Shown: positions 51,155 through 59,374, numbered from the stretch's first letter. The stretch: DNA of 64,000 nt from Cellulomonas sp. APG4 (GCF_009996735.1 NZ_JAACYI010000019.1:1-64000), one strand, 5' to 3'. Made by a program: numbers and translations. Notes: generated by a model not told the origin, from the sequence alone.

Positions 51155-51180
51155 TGTCTATACAAGGTCTTCTATAGACA
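51155..51180 (+). promoter_or_regulatory. Element-wide operators, copies 12 and 13 as an inverted pair
   Basis: TGTCTATACA (51155-51164) and TCTATAGACA (51171-51180) face each other: GTCTATA ... TATAGAC. TTGACC at 51146 could be a -35. This is the only doubled site and precedes the helicase operon (start 51221), so replication may be the tightest-controlled function. Confidence 0.7.
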
Positions 51181-51220
51181 GACGCGGCACCCCGCCGCAC
51201 ACAACCCGAAGGACAGCACG

Positions 51221-51424
51221 ATGCGTCAGACCCGACAGCCCGATCCCCTGATGACGATCGACGACCTCGCCGCCTATTTGAACGTCTCCGTCGAAACCGT
51301 CCGCGGCTGGCGCGCCCACCGGCAGGGACCGCCCGCGTTCAAGGTCGCCGGCTCCCTCCGCTGGCGGCTCACCGAGGTGGACGCCTGGCTCGATGGCACC
51401 CGACAGGCAGGTGAGGTCAAGTGA
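51221..51424 (+). CDS. Excisionase-type helix-turn-helix protein
   Basis: The 67-residue product is a small winged-helix protein: MTIDDLAAYLNVSVETVRGW, then GPPAFKVAGSLRWRLTEVDA. It begins the helicase operon and its stop overlaps the next start (GTGA). Likely a regulator of the operon or an accessory DNA bender. Confidence 0.75.
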   Translation: MRQTRQPDPLMTIDDLAAYLNVSVETVRGWRAHRQGPPAFKVAGSLRWRLTEVDAWLDGTRQAGEVK

Positions 51425-51939
51425 CCCCGGAAGGTGCAGCGAAGGTCCTCCAACTTCTCGACTCGGTGGCCTCGTTCGTGCCGCAGCTCGACGCCGACAG
51501 CCACAAGAACCGCATCCTCGTCTTCGCCGACCTTATGCACGACGCACCCGACGACTGGGCGTACCAGTGGGTCAAGGACACGCTGCGGCGCCCCGCGCAG
51601 TACGGCGCGGACGGCAAGCGACGCGACACCAACCAACGCGACCTGCTCGACGCCTGGGTCGCCGAGAAGCGCCGCCGCATCGACCCAACCGCCCTGAACC
51701 TGCCAGCACCCCCGGACGTGATCGCCAACGACACCACCCGTGTCATCACGTGGGAGCGGGCGTACCGCCTCGCGATCTTCAACGGCGCCGACACCGCACA
51801 CGCGTGGCAGACAGCCTGTGACGCCGTCGGCGTTGCGGCCCTCCAACCTGCAGCCGACCAGGAAGCGAGGTACGGCCGCAGCGACGTCCTCGCACACATC
51901 CGCGCCCTCCGAGCAGCCCGAGAGGAGCCCCAGTCATGA
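51421..51939 (+). CDS. Hypothetical protein preceding DnaB-like helicase
   Basis: GTG 51421 gives 172 residues, helical (KVLQLLDSVASFVPQLDADS and DWAYQWVKDTLRRPAQYGAD). The layout matches small proteins placed before DnaB-type helicases in actinophages, which may load the helicase, but no ATPase motif is present. Its stop overlaps ATG 51936. Confidence 0.55.
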   Translation: MTPEGAAKVLQLLDSVASFVPQLDADSHKNRILVFADLMHDAPDDWAYQWVKDTLRRPAQYGADGKRRDTNQRDLLDAWVAEKRRRIDPTALNLPAPPDVIANDTTRVITWERAYRLAIFNGADTAHAWQTACDAVGVAALQPAADQEARYGRSDVLAHIRALRAAREEPQS

Positions 51940-53336
51940 GCGAGCGAGCCGACAACCAGTGGGATCGGGACGTGCTCGAGGAGAACGAGCGCTACGTTCT
52001 CGGCGCGTGCATGACGAGTGCAGCGGCGATCGACGAGGTCCGCCCAATCCTGGAGGGTCTGCAGTTCCGCAAGCCCCAGCACCAGGCGATCTACGACGCG
52101 ATCCTGGCGGTTGCAGACAGGGGCGAGAAGGCTGACGCGGTCGCTGTCGCTTCCGAGCTGATGCGAAGGGGCCTGCTCGACCCGAGCGGCGGCGGGACCT
52201 ACCTGTTCACGTGCCTCGAGACGGCGGTCGTCGCCTCGGCCGCGGCGTTCAAGGCGCGCGAGCTTGTCCCGGCCGCCAGAGGTTGGGCACTGGAGTGCCT
52301 GGGAGCTCAGCTCGCGCAGGCCGGTGCAGCGGCGCTGACTGCTACTGAGCAGGATGAACTCATCGCCTCAGCGATCGACACCCTGCTCACCGTCCAGGCG
52401 GGCTTCGGGGAGGACGCCTCCCCGGCCATTGGCAACACCCTTGAGGGCACTCTCGAACGGCTCGACTCCGACGAGGCAGCTGGCGTTGAGACCGGCCTGG
52501 AGCCGCTTGACGACATCATCGGTGGGCTTGCCCCGGGCAAGCTCGTCATCGTGGGCGCGGCTCCGGGCGTCGGGAAGACCGTGATCGCCCAGGCGTTCGT
52601 TCGCCACGCCGCAGTCACGTGCAAGCGCCCAGTGCTCTCATTCACCCTAGAGGTCGATCGTGACGAGATCACGACCCGCATGATCGCGGACCTCGCAGAG
52701 ATCAACTCCCGGAAGTTCACCGCCATCCGGCGCCGCTCCGACGGCGACGACCAGAAGACCCTCTGCGAGGGCGACTGGGCCAAGATCGCGAAGGCGGCTG
52801 ACCGGCTGGTGGACGCTCCATGGCACGTCAACGACGACACCGAGGTCACGCTCGGGAAGATCGCCGCAGAGGCGGCACGCGTGAAGCGCCTCCACGGCGG
52901 GGATCTGGCTCTCATCACCATCGACTACGCCGGCCTCATCGTCGACATGGATGACACACGCCACGACACCCGAGCGCAGCTCGCAGCGCTCACCCGTGGG
53001 TTGAAGATCCTCGCCCGTCGCCTCAGGGTGCCGATTGTGCTGCTCTCACAGCTGAACCGTAGGTACGCCGATCGACCCGACAAGCGGCCGCAGAAGACCG
53101 ACCTGGCCGGCTCGTCCACCTTCGAGCAGGACGCCGACGTGATCCTGCTTCTGCACCGCGAGGAGGTCTTCGAGCCGGAGACGCCGCGCGCCGGTGAGAT
53201 GGACGTCATCGTCGCGAAGCACCGGCGCGGACAGACTGGCACGGCCGTCGTGGCGGCGCGGATGCACCTCTACCGCGTCACCGGTTTCAACGACCCCACG
53301 ATGGGGCACAGCCGCGCACTCGGGCACGCAGCATGA
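51936..53336 (+). CDS. dnaB: Replicative DNA helicase, DnaB-like
   Basis: The 466-residue product matches DnaB in length and domain order. The N-terminal domain begins LEENERYVLGACMTSAAAID. The RecA-like C-terminal domain has Walker A in VIVGAAPGVGKTVIAQAF, Walker B in LALITIDYAGLIVDM, and the DnaB H4 region LSQLNRRYADRPDKRPQKTD with SSTFEQDADVILLLHRE. It would unwind DNA at the element's origin. A plasmid-encoded helicase implies that the excised circle replicates. It is translationally coupled to both neighbours. Confidence 0.9.
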   Translation: MSERADNQWDRDVLEENERYVLGACMTSAAAIDEVRPILEGLQFRKPQHQAIYDAILAVADRGEKADAVAVASELMRRGLLDPSGGGTYLFTCLETAVVASAAAFKARELVPAARGWALECLGAQLAQAGAAALTATEQDELIASAIDTLLTVQAGFGEDASPAIGNTLEGTLERLDSDEAAGVETGLEPLDDIIGGLAPGKLVIVGAAPGVGKTVIAQAFVRHAAVTCKRPVLSFTLEVDRDEITTRMIADLAEINSRKFTAIRRRSDGDDQKTLCEGDWAKIAKAADRLVDAPWHVNDDTEVTLGKIAAEAARVKRLHGGDLALITIDYAGLIVDMDDTRHDTRAQLAALTRGLKILARRLRVPIVLLSQLNRRYADRPDKRPQKTDLAGSSTFEQDADVILLLHREEVFEPETPRAGEMDVIVAKHRRGQTGTAVVAARMHLYRVTGFNDPTMGHSRALGHAA

Positions 53337-53617
53337 GCGCCCCACGGCGCCTGTCGGCGCGAGACGTGACCACGTTCGCGATCCGGAACCGCGGCTCGAT
53401 CCGCGCGCTCAGCGAGGCCACGGGGTGGACCGTGGACGACACGCGGACGGTTCTGTGCCGCGACGTTCGCGAGGCCACGGGTTGGCGGTCGTTGACGCCC
53501 AACGAGGAGCATGTGCAACTGCGCGAGAGCGCGGAACTCCTACGCGTCCTCGCTCTGCACGGCGCGGTCGCGAACGACTTCATGCCGGACCGGGCGGAGT
53601 ACCGCGAAGCAGCATGA
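53333..53617 (+). CDS. Small helix-turn-helix-like protein
   Basis: ATG 53333 overlaps the helicase stop (ATGA). The 94-residue product has VTTFAIRNRGSIRALSEATG and WTVDDTRTVLCRDVREATGW, a possible helix-turn-helix. It is the last gene of the helicase operon. Confidence 0.5.
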   Translation: MSAPRRLSARDVTTFAIRNRGSIRALSEATGWTVDDTRTVLCRDVREATGWRSLTPNEEHVQLRESAELLRVLALHGAVANDFMPDRAEYREAA

Positions 53618-53694
53618 AGGCTGACGAAGGACCAGGCACCTTCAGCTCTCCTCCCGGATGACGATGGTCAGCACCCACGGCACGCGGCGGCTGC

Positions 53695-54072
53695 TCACTT
53701 CGGTGTCAAGTTGGGCTTGTTGCCGTACGGCGCGCGCCGTCTGCGCTCAAGGCTCTCTCGGACTTCGCTGTCCAACCGGTCACGGAGCGCGGTCAGCCGG
53801 TCACGGTTGTCTGGACTCAGTGGGGCTGGCTGCGCCAGCCGTCGACTCTCAGTAGAGACCAGTTGGCGCAGATCGCTGGCGAACCGCGCCCGCAGCTCGT
53901 TCATCCGTTGCTGATCGCGCTCCGCCTCGCGTGTTGCCCCGAAGAAGACGCGGATGGGGGCTTCTGGTTCGTAGGTAATCCTAAGGAACCCCCCGAGCTG
54001 CTCGGCCCACGCCTGCAACTCGTCGACCGGCCGAGACGTAGGGCGGCGGGGAGGTGTCGGCAGGTCAGCCAC
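53695..54072 (-). CDS. Hypothetical soluble protein
   Basis: The 125-residue product has a beta-rich start (ELQAWAEQLGGFLRITYEPE) and a long charged helix (EAERDQQRMNELRARFASDL). It overlaps the upstream gene by eight bases, so the two are co-expressed. Function unknown. Confidence 0.5.
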   Translation of the reverse strand: MADLPTPPRRPTSRPVDELQAWAEQLGGFLRITYEPEAPIRVFFGATREAERDQQRMNELRARFASDLRQLVSTESRRLAQPAPLSPDNRDRLTALRDRLDSEVRESLERRRRAPYGNKPNLTPK

Positions 54073-54439
54073 CCTCGTCCTCCTTGAGGTACGCGTCGCT
54101 CGCTGCTGCGACCAGCGTCTTCTCGAAGTCGGTCTCCGCGTCGTTCCCCAACGCTTCCAGCATCATCGTCGCACGGTCCTGCTCGACATGTCTTTGCTCG
54201 CCGAGGAACCACAAGTACATCGCCCACCAACGGTCTCGACGCTTGCCCTCCCGGCTAGCCGCGGCGTTGAGCTTCGCCGTGCTGGTCGCGCCGCGGTAGG
54301 CCACGAATGCGGCGATGACGGCGAGTACCCCCGCGAGACCGGGTGAGCGGGTGAACTCCGACCACCACTCGTTGGTGAAGATCGCAGGGATCGCCTCGGA
54401 GGCTGCGGCTTCGGTGGTGAGCAGAAGCGTCACGGTCAT
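54065..54439 (-). CDS. Small single-pass membrane protein
   Basis: The 124-residue product has one membrane segment (SPGLAGVLAVIAAFVAYRG) followed by a cytoplasmic helix (GKRRDRWWAMYLWFLGEQRH) and an acidic end. Together with the downstream gene it forms a two-gene leftward operon between the helicase operon and the excisionase, perhaps cargo. Confidence 0.5.
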   Translation of the reverse strand: MTVTLLLTTEAAASEAIPAIFTNEWWSEFTRSPGLAGVLAVIAAFVAYRGATSTAKLNAAASREGKRRDRWWAMYLWFLGEQRHVEQDRATMMLEALGNDAETDFEKTLVAAASDAYLKEDEGG

Positions 54440-54829
54440 CCCTCTTGGGTGGCTCGTTCATCGTGGCTCGGAGAACCGGTCGAGCGTGCTGGCCGAGACT
54501 ACCGATACCGGCGAAGCCGATGCTGCGCACCGTCGCTGGCGCCGCGCAACGCAGACCTGACCGGTGGCCGGCGTCCGCGATTCACCGCTGCACTCGCACG
54601 GGGCTGAAGGTGGCGCCGGACACCGCCGTCCCATGGCTCTCGCTGTACAGGCTCGGCCCCTACGCAGTCCGCAGTTCGCCGGGACGCGTGATGACGCACA
54701 CAGGTTCTCAGCGGGCCACACGCTTCTGGGCGGCATCGGCCGATCGGGTGAATGTGTATACGAAGATCACATATCCGGCCCCGCGGCTAGCGTGCGTACG
54801 TGCTGATTCATGGAGACCTCGAAGCGAGG
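54440..54829. other. Gene-free stretch before the excisionase
   Basis: Nearly 400 bp with no credible gene. A GTGTATAC at 54754-54761 also fits GTNTANAC, but is not counted since it departs from the family consensus on both sides. The stretch holds promoters for the leftward membrane-protein operon and the excisionase. Confidence 0.4.
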
Positions 54830-54839
54830 TGTCTATACG
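54830..54839 (+). promoter_or_regulatory. Element-wide operator, copy 14 (TGTCTATACG)
   Basis: Nine of ten bases match. TACTGT follows after six bases and ATG 54859 seven bases after that, the same leaderless layout as copies 5 and 10. It puts the excisionase under the common switch. Confidence 0.65.
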
Positions 54840-54858
54840 TCGATGTACTGTGACTCCC

Positions 54859-55182
54859 ATGTCCACGTCGAGCTTTGCCCAGCGGCCTGCGCGCCCCCTC
54901 GCGCCACGGGCGCTGGCTGGCGCACCTGTCGACACGCGCACCGTCGAGAACCCGGATCCGCTCCTCACGAAGGCCGAACTCGCCGGCTACCTCAACATCA
55001 GCGAGCGCGCCGCTCGAACCCTCGTCGAGGAGCGTCGGCTCGACGTCGTCGTCATCGGACGCTCGCTCCGCGTCCGTCGCTCGACCGCCGACCGGTACAT
55101 CGCCGCCTGCACCCAGGTCGCGAGCCGCCCCGCCGCTACTGACAGCTACGGGCGCGACGTTTGGCTCCCGCGCGCGGCCTGA
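54859..55182 (+). CDS. Excisionase (Xis-like winged helix)
   Basis: The 107-residue product has PLLTKAELAGYLNISERAAR and TLVEERRLDVVVIGRSLRVR, the excisionase-type winged helix with RRSTADRYIAAC. It converges on the integrase gene with only 10 bp between the stops. Excisionases bias the integrase towards excision; control by operator copy 14 would couple excision to the rest of the regulon. Confidence 0.8.
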   Translation: MSTSSFAQRPARPLAPRALAGAPVDTRTVENPDPLLTKAELAGYLNISERAARTLVEERRLDVVVIGRSLRVRRSTADRYIAACTQVASRPAATDSYGRDVWLPRAA

Positions 55183-55192
55183 CGCCGCACCC

Positions 55193-56545
55193 CTACTCGC
55201 GGTCGAGCATGGCCAGTTCTTCCCGCACGAGAACGTCCATCCTCTCGGCCACCCGACGATCAGCGTCGTCGTAGAGGTGCAGGTATCTCGACGCCGCGGC
55301 GCTAGTTGAGTGCCCAGCCCTCGCCTGCAACTCCTTCATGCCGGCGCCCACCCGTGCCGCGAGGCTCTGACCGGTGTGGCGCAGGTCGTGCCACGTAAGG
55401 TCCGGGCGCCCGGCCTTCGCGCGCGCACGGTCGAACGCTTTACCGATTCGGTCCGGGTAGACCAGCCCGCCGCTCGCGGTCGTGAAGACCAGTGACGTGG
55501 GGGGACTACCCGTGTACGTCGCCAGGTGCACCTCGAGAGGCTCTGCGGCGATGTCCGGCACCGTGACGGTGCGCAGCGACGCCGTCGCTTTCACCTCGCC
55601 GAAGTCTGAAGCGCTTGCCTCGAGTTCCAGCGCTCGCGCGACTCGGAGCTTCCGCGTCGCGGGGTTGTAGTCCGTCCGGGAGAGGGCGAAGAGCTCACCG
55701 GAGCGAAGCGAAGTCATTGCCGCGAGCCACACCGCGGCGCGGTACCGAGCCGGCATCGCCTCGGCAATGATGCGGATCTCCGTAATGGTCGCTGGCTCAG
55801 GCTCGAGGTATGCGACCTGGCCGGCGCCCTTGATGCGCGCGGGGTTTGCCGTGATCCGGCCATCGTCGACGGCGCGCTCCAGGATCGCGTGCAGGAGGCG
55901 GTACGCCTGGGCAACCTCTGTCGCGCCCGCAGTGGGCTTTGGAGGCACCGCGAGACGCGCCAGCCCGCCGGTGGCTTCCCACTCGATCCTCACGGCCACG
56001 GGGATGCGTCCGGTTGGCGCTAGGGCATCGCCCCGCGCTGCCGCCCACTCTCGAATGGCCGCGTTGACGCGCCTGGGCGCCAGCACAGCGCGCTCATGGC
56101 GGGCTACGGCGCGCCGACGCGACTCTTCTCGGACTGCGGTGTGCCAGAGTCGGACGTCGTCAGCGGTGACGGCAGCGAGGGGCCGGGCGCCGAGATCGAC
56201 CGGGTGCTGCGTTTGCCCGACGGTCGCGTAGTGCCGGGGAGCGATCCACGTGTCAAGAAGACGGGTCTGCAGTGCGCGGGAACGGTCGCGGTACCGGTTG
56301 GTGGCGATGTACCTCGCGCCGTACTCGGCGACCGTTACCTGTCCACGGGCGGGGTCGACGTAGGCGCCCCCGACGATGGCCGCGCGTTCGACTGCGAGGG
56401 CGTCTTCGGCTGCGCGCTTGGTCGAGAAGGTCCCGAGGGAGCGGTGCTGTCCGCCGGAGTGGGGGATCGGGACTCGCGCGGACCACCGTCCCGAGCGCTC
56501 CTGCCGGATAGTCCCGAAGCCCCTGCGGCCCCGCTTGTTCGCCAC
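55193..56545 (-). CDS. int: Site-specific tyrosine integrase
   Basis: The 450-residue product has the typical layout: an N-terminal arm-binding domain with RRGFGTIRQERSGRWSARVP and SLGTFSTKRAAEDALAVERA, a core-binding domain, and a catalytic domain. Catalytic residues are seen in AMTSLRSGELFAL (Arg), LTWHDLRHTGQSLAA (His, Arg), RAGHSTSAAAS (His) and RYLHLYD (Tyr). The gene starts 107 bp from the tRNA-Gly attachment site, with an 18-bp arm-type repeat between. It integrates the element into the tRNA 3' end. Confidence 0.93.
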   Translation of the reverse strand: MANKRGRRGFGTIRQERSGRWSARVPIPHSGGQHRSLGTFSTKRAAEDALAVERAAIVGGAYVDPARGQVTVAEYGARYIATNRYRDRSRALQTRLLDTWIAPRHYATVGQTQHPVDLGARPLAAVTADDVRLWHTAVREESRRRAVARHERAVLAPRRVNAAIREWAAARGDALAPTGRIPVAVRIEWEATGGLARLAVPPKPTAGATEVAQAYRLLHAILERAVDDGRITANPARIKGAGQVAYLEPEPATITEIRIIAEAMPARYRAAVWLAAMTSLRSGELFALSRTDYNPATRKLRVARALELEASASDFGEVKATASLRTVTVPDIAAEPLEVHLATYTGSPPTSLVFTTASGGLVYPDRIGKAFDRARAKAGRPDLTWHDLRHTGQSLAARVGAGMKELQARAGHSTSAAASRYLHLYDDADRRVAERMDVLVREELAMLDRE

Positions 56546-56558
56546 TGTGCTCTCCTCG

Positions 56559-56576
56559 CCTATGGAGCGTTATGGT
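56559..56576. repeat. Putative integrase arm site, right end
   Basis: TATGGAGCGTTATGGTGC, the partner of 2059-2076, lies 13 bp before the integrase start codon. Binding here could also repress integrase transcription. Confidence 0.5.
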
Positions 56577-56652
56577 GCAACGCAATCCTCGTCGAGTCGT
56601 CATGAGAGGCAGTGAACGGACCTGGCAAGCCGCTGACCTGCGACTACGCCTC

Positions 56653-56695
56653 GGAGCGGGTGACGGGAATCGAACCCGCGCTGTCAGCTTGGGAA
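56653..56695. other. attR: right attachment repeat within tRNA-Gly
   Basis: Identical to 1911-1953. It covers the 3' end of the tRNA gene from the acceptor stem through the T-arm to the anticodon loop region. The strand exchange must take place within these 43 bp. Confidence 0.85.
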
Positions 56696-56725
56696 GCTGA
56701 AGTTCTACCATTGAACTACACCCGC
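56655..56725 (-). tRNA. tRNA-Gly (anticodon CCC)
   Basis: The minus strand folds as a tRNA of 71 bases: acceptor GCGGGTG pairs with CACCCGC, D-arm GTTC...GAAC, anticodon stem TCAGC/GCTGA with loop TTCCCAA, T-loop TTCGATT. The three central bases CCC read GGG (glycine). CCA is not encoded (CCG follows the discriminator T). The gene is intact although it is the integration target, because the element restores its 3' end. Confidence 0.93.
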
Positions 56726-57225
56726 GCGACGCCCTGACGGCTGGCGTGCGACGACGAGCATACCCGCCGCCCCGCCTGTGTCGCACGGCCCCCGGCTCCG
56801 GCCTCGACGCCGCGGCTCCGCGACAGTTGTCCACATCTTGTCTCCACAGGTGTGTGTGCACAGCGGTGGTTCGGCGCCTCACCCTGTGGACGACGCTGTG
56901 CACGCGGGAGCGCGTGAAGAAGGTGCCCCGAGGGCCCTTGTCGCGTCGCCTCGACAGGACTACAACTGACCCCACGGCAGCAGGAGCCAGGACGAACCGG
57001 GGCAACCCGGGGCAGCGCCTGGACCGGCCGCCAGGACCGACCGGAGAACGTTGGGCGAGCTCGACGGGGAGATCCGGAGAGCCTGTGGACGGCGCCGCAG
57101 AGCCCGAACGGACCGGAAGGTCGATCGTCAGCCGGGGGGAGAGCGGGAGACCGTGCATCCGTCCGGTCGCACCGCCGGAGCGCGGCGCACACCGGGAGGC
57201 CGGTGGGTGACCGGTGACGATCAGC
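56726..57225. other. Gene-free stretch right of the tRNA
   Basis: About 500 bp of chromosome between tRNA-Gly and the terminator at 57226. Frames in both strands look like noise. The promoter of the tRNA must lie just right of 56725. A small RNA ending at the 57226 hairpin is possible but I cannot recognise one. Confidence 0.4.
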
Positions 57226-57258
57226 AAGGCCCCTCGGACGCTTACTCCGAGGGGCCTT
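57226..57258. terminator. Bidirectional hairpin terminator
   Basis: AAGGCCCCTCGGA and TCCGAGGGGCCTT form a 13-bp stem with a 7-base loop. It ends the leftward ABC-transporter operon and perhaps a rightward transcript. Confidence 0.85.
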
Positions 57259-57297
57259 TGCTGTGCCCGGGAGCGCCAGTGGACGCGCCGGTCCCCG

Positions 57298-58065
57298 TCA
57301 GCGCACCTCGGCCCGCGCCCACCACGCCGCCGTCGCCCACGTCGCGACCGCGCCCACCGGCACCGCGAGCAGCAGCTGCACGGGCGTGACCGTTGCCGCG
57401 AGCTCGGCCCCACCCATGCCGGACCACATGCCCGGCGCAGCCCACGGGAACCACGCACCCGCGCCCAGCACGGTCACCACCTGCGTCACCACGACCAGCC
57501 CCAGCAGCGCCCCGATCGCCGGCAGGTACCCGCGCCCCACGCCCGCGACCCACCCGAGCGGCAGGGCGAGCAGCACGGACGGCACCCCGACGACGACGGC
57601 GCGCCCCGCGGCCCCGGCTGCGTCCGCCCCGGGCGTCCCGAGCCCGAGCGTCAGCCCCAGGAGCGCCGTCACCGCCACCGCGCCCACGGACAGCACCAGC
57701 CCCCACGCCACGAGCACCGCCGTCTTCGCCAGGGCGACGTCCCGCCGCGCCGTCGGAAGCGCGAACAGCGCCCCGAACGTGCCGTCCACGTGCTCGCGCC
57801 CGAACGACCACGCGACCACCACGCCCACGGCCAGCAGCACGGCCACCGACAGCAGCTGCCCCACGAGCCCGAGCAGCGCCGTCCACCCCTCGCCGATCAC
57901 GAGGCCCTCGACCTTGGCGGCCAGCATGCTGTCGCCACGCATCCGCGCCGCGGCGAGGAACCCGGCGGCCGCACCCGGGACCGCGAGCAGCAGCACGAGC
58001 GCCGCGATCCGCGCGGCCCCCGACCTGCGCAGCTTGAGTGCCTCGACCTCGAGCGCCGCCCTCAT
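57298..58065 (-). CDS. ABC transporter permease
   Basis: The 255-residue product has six membrane segments (for example IAALVLLLAVPGAAAGFLAA and QLLSVAVLLAVGVVVAWSFG) and the ABC-2 type arrangement with EHVDGTFGALFALPTARRDV between segments two and three. Its ATG overlaps the stop of the ATPase gene (ATGA). Exporter of the drug or peptide type; substrate unknown. Confidence 0.8.
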   Translation of the reverse strand: MRAALEVEALKLRRSGAARIAALVLLLAVPGAAAGFLAAARMRGDSMLAAKVEGLVIGEGWTALLGLVGQLLSVAVLLAVGVVVAWSFGREHVDGTFGALFALPTARRDVALAKTAVLVAWGLVLSVGAVAVTALLGLTLGLGTPGADAAGAAGRAVVVGVPSVLLALPLGWVAGVGRGYLPAIGALLGLVVVTQVVTVLGAGAWFPWAAPGMWSGMGGAELAATVTPVQLLLAVPVGAVATWATAAWWARAEVR

Positions 58066-58808
58066 CGCGCCACCTCCGCATCGAGCCCCTCGGCCGCGTA
58101 GACCATCGCGAGGAACTGCTGCTCCAGGTCCACGCCCCCGGGCGGAAGAGCACCGATCACCCGCCCCCGGTGCAGCACGGTGATCCGGTGCGCCATGCGC
58201 GCCATCTCGTCGAGGTGATGGCTCGAGACCAACACTCCCGCACCGGCCTCCGCGGCCCGCACCAGGTGGCGCCGCACACGCAGCACGCCCGCGGGGTCCA
58301 GCCCGTTCGACGGCTCGTCCAGCACCAGCAGCCGCGGCCGGTGCAGCACCGCGCACGCGAGGCCCAGGCGCTGCCGGTTCCCGAGCGACAGGTTGCGTGC
58401 CCGACGGCGTGCCCAGTGCCCCAGGTCGAGCTCGTCGACCACGGCCCGCACGGCCTCGCGTGCCTCGGCGCGGTCGAGCCCGCGCAGCCTCGCCGCGGCG
58501 TACAGGGTCTCGTCGACCGTGAGCTCCCCGTACGCGAACGGTGTCTCGATCAGGTGCCCGACGGCGCCCCAGGCGTGGGCGGGCAGGTCCCGCACGTCCA
58601 CCTCGCCGAGGCGTACTGACCCGGCGTCGGGGCGCAGCATCCCGAGCATGAGCCGCATGAGCGTCGTCTTGCCCGCGCCGTTGAGCCCGACGAGCGCGTG
58701 GACCTCCCCGGCCCGCACGGTCAGGTCGACCCCGGCGACGGCGTGCTCGGGCCCGAAGCTGCGCCGCACGCCCGAGACCCGCAGCAGCACCTCTCCGCCG
58801 GCGCTCAC
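58062..58808 (-). CDS. ABC transporter ATP-binding protein
   Basis: The 248-residue product has Walker A HALVGLNGAGKTTLMRLMLG, a signature LSLGNRQRLGLA, Walker B LLVLDEPSNGLDP and the switch His in LVSSHHLDEM. It pairs with the downstream permease. Its ATG overlaps the stop of the TetR gene, so three genes (59365-57298) form one operon under the regulator. Confidence 0.9.
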   Translation of the reverse strand: MSAGGEVLLRVSGVRRSFGPEHAVAGVDLTVRAGEVHALVGLNGAGKTTLMRLMLGMLRPDAGSVRLGEVDVRDLPAHAWGAVGHLIETPFAYGELTVDETLYAAARLRGLDRAEAREAVRAVVDELDLGHWARRRARNLSLGNRQRLGLACAVLHRPRLLVLDEPSNGLDPAGVLRVRRHLVRAAEAGAGVLVSSHHLDEMARMAHRITVLHRGRVIGALPPGGVDLEQQFLAMVYAAEGLDAEVAR

Positions 58809-59365
58809 GGCGCGCCGTCCGGCCCGAGCAGTCCCAACGCGACCGTCACGCGCTCACCCAGCCCGGGGCCGCCGTCGTCGGCGCCCCAGTCGAGCAGTGC
58901 GGCCATGAGCGCGCCGAGGCACGCGCCCGCCGCCACGCGCGCCTCGAGCCGAGCCACGCCGTCGGCCGCCAGAGCCTCGACCAGCACGTCCTCGGTGCGC
59001 TGGTTGTTCTCCCGCGCACGCGCGCGCAGCCCGGCGTGCCCCGCGACGATGCGCACCCGCACGCGCGTCGCGGCGTCCTCGGGTTCCGGGAGCGCCGACC
59101 ACGCCGCGAGCAGCCCGCGCCGCACGCGCTCGAGGGCCGGCAGGTCGCGCGGCTGGGCGCGCACGGTCTCGGCGATCACCGGGTCGTACGGGTCGTCGAG
59201 CAGCACCGCCTCCTTGGTGGGGAAGTGACGGAAGAACGTCATGTGCGAGACGCCCGCGGCGCGCGCGATCTGCTCGACCGTGGTCGCGTCGAAGCCCTGC
59301 TCGGCGACGAGCGCGAGCGCCGCCTGCTGGAGCGCGGCGCGCGTGCGGTCGGATCGGGTGCCCAT
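58805..59365 (-). CDS. TetR-family regulator
   Basis: ATG 59365 gives 186 residues with the TetR N-terminal domain: RAALQQAALALVAEQGFDAT and TVEQIARAAGVSHMTFFRHF, then the helical ligand domain. It is the first gene of the ABC operon and most likely represses it by binding the palindrome at 59375-59387. Confidence 0.9.
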   Translation of the reverse strand: MGTRSDRTRAALQQAALALVAEQGFDATTVEQIARAAGVSHMTFFRHFPTKEAVLLDDPYDPVIAETVRAQPRDLPALERVRRGLLAAWSALPEPEDAATRVRVRIVAGHAGLRARARENNQRTEDVLVEALAADGVARLEARVAAGACLGALMAALLDWGADDGGPGLGERVTVALGLLGPDGAP

Positions 59366-59374
59366 GTCGTGAAC

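Larger units (their letters stand above)
1911..56695. mobile_element. Integrated element of ~54.8 kb in tRNA-Gly(CCC)
   Basis: A 43-bp identical direct repeat bounds the element (1911-1953 and 56653-56695). It matches the 3' half of the tRNA-Gly gene, which stays intact at the right end next to the integrase. Inside are integrase and excisionase genes, a second recombinase, replication-type genes (DnaB-like helicase, replication-relaxation protein), fragments of a conjugation-like apparatus (TrbL-like protein, cell-wall hydrolase, DUF2637-like protein), toxin-antitoxin and toxin-immunity modules, and defence-like cargo. I found no relaxase, VirB4, VirD4/TraG or FtsK/TraB-type ATPase, so I call it an integrative element that is probably mobilisable or partly decayed. 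Confidence 0.85.

Noticed and set aside
54754-54761. A further operator copy (GTGTATAC)
   Set aside because: It fits GTNTANAC but differs from the family at the third and flanking bases, and has no clear gene start downstream in the right distance.
56902-57258. A structured RNA (RNase P, 6C or tmRNA) before the terminator at 57226
   Set aside because: I could not find the conserved cores of any of these RNAs, so only the terminator is reported.
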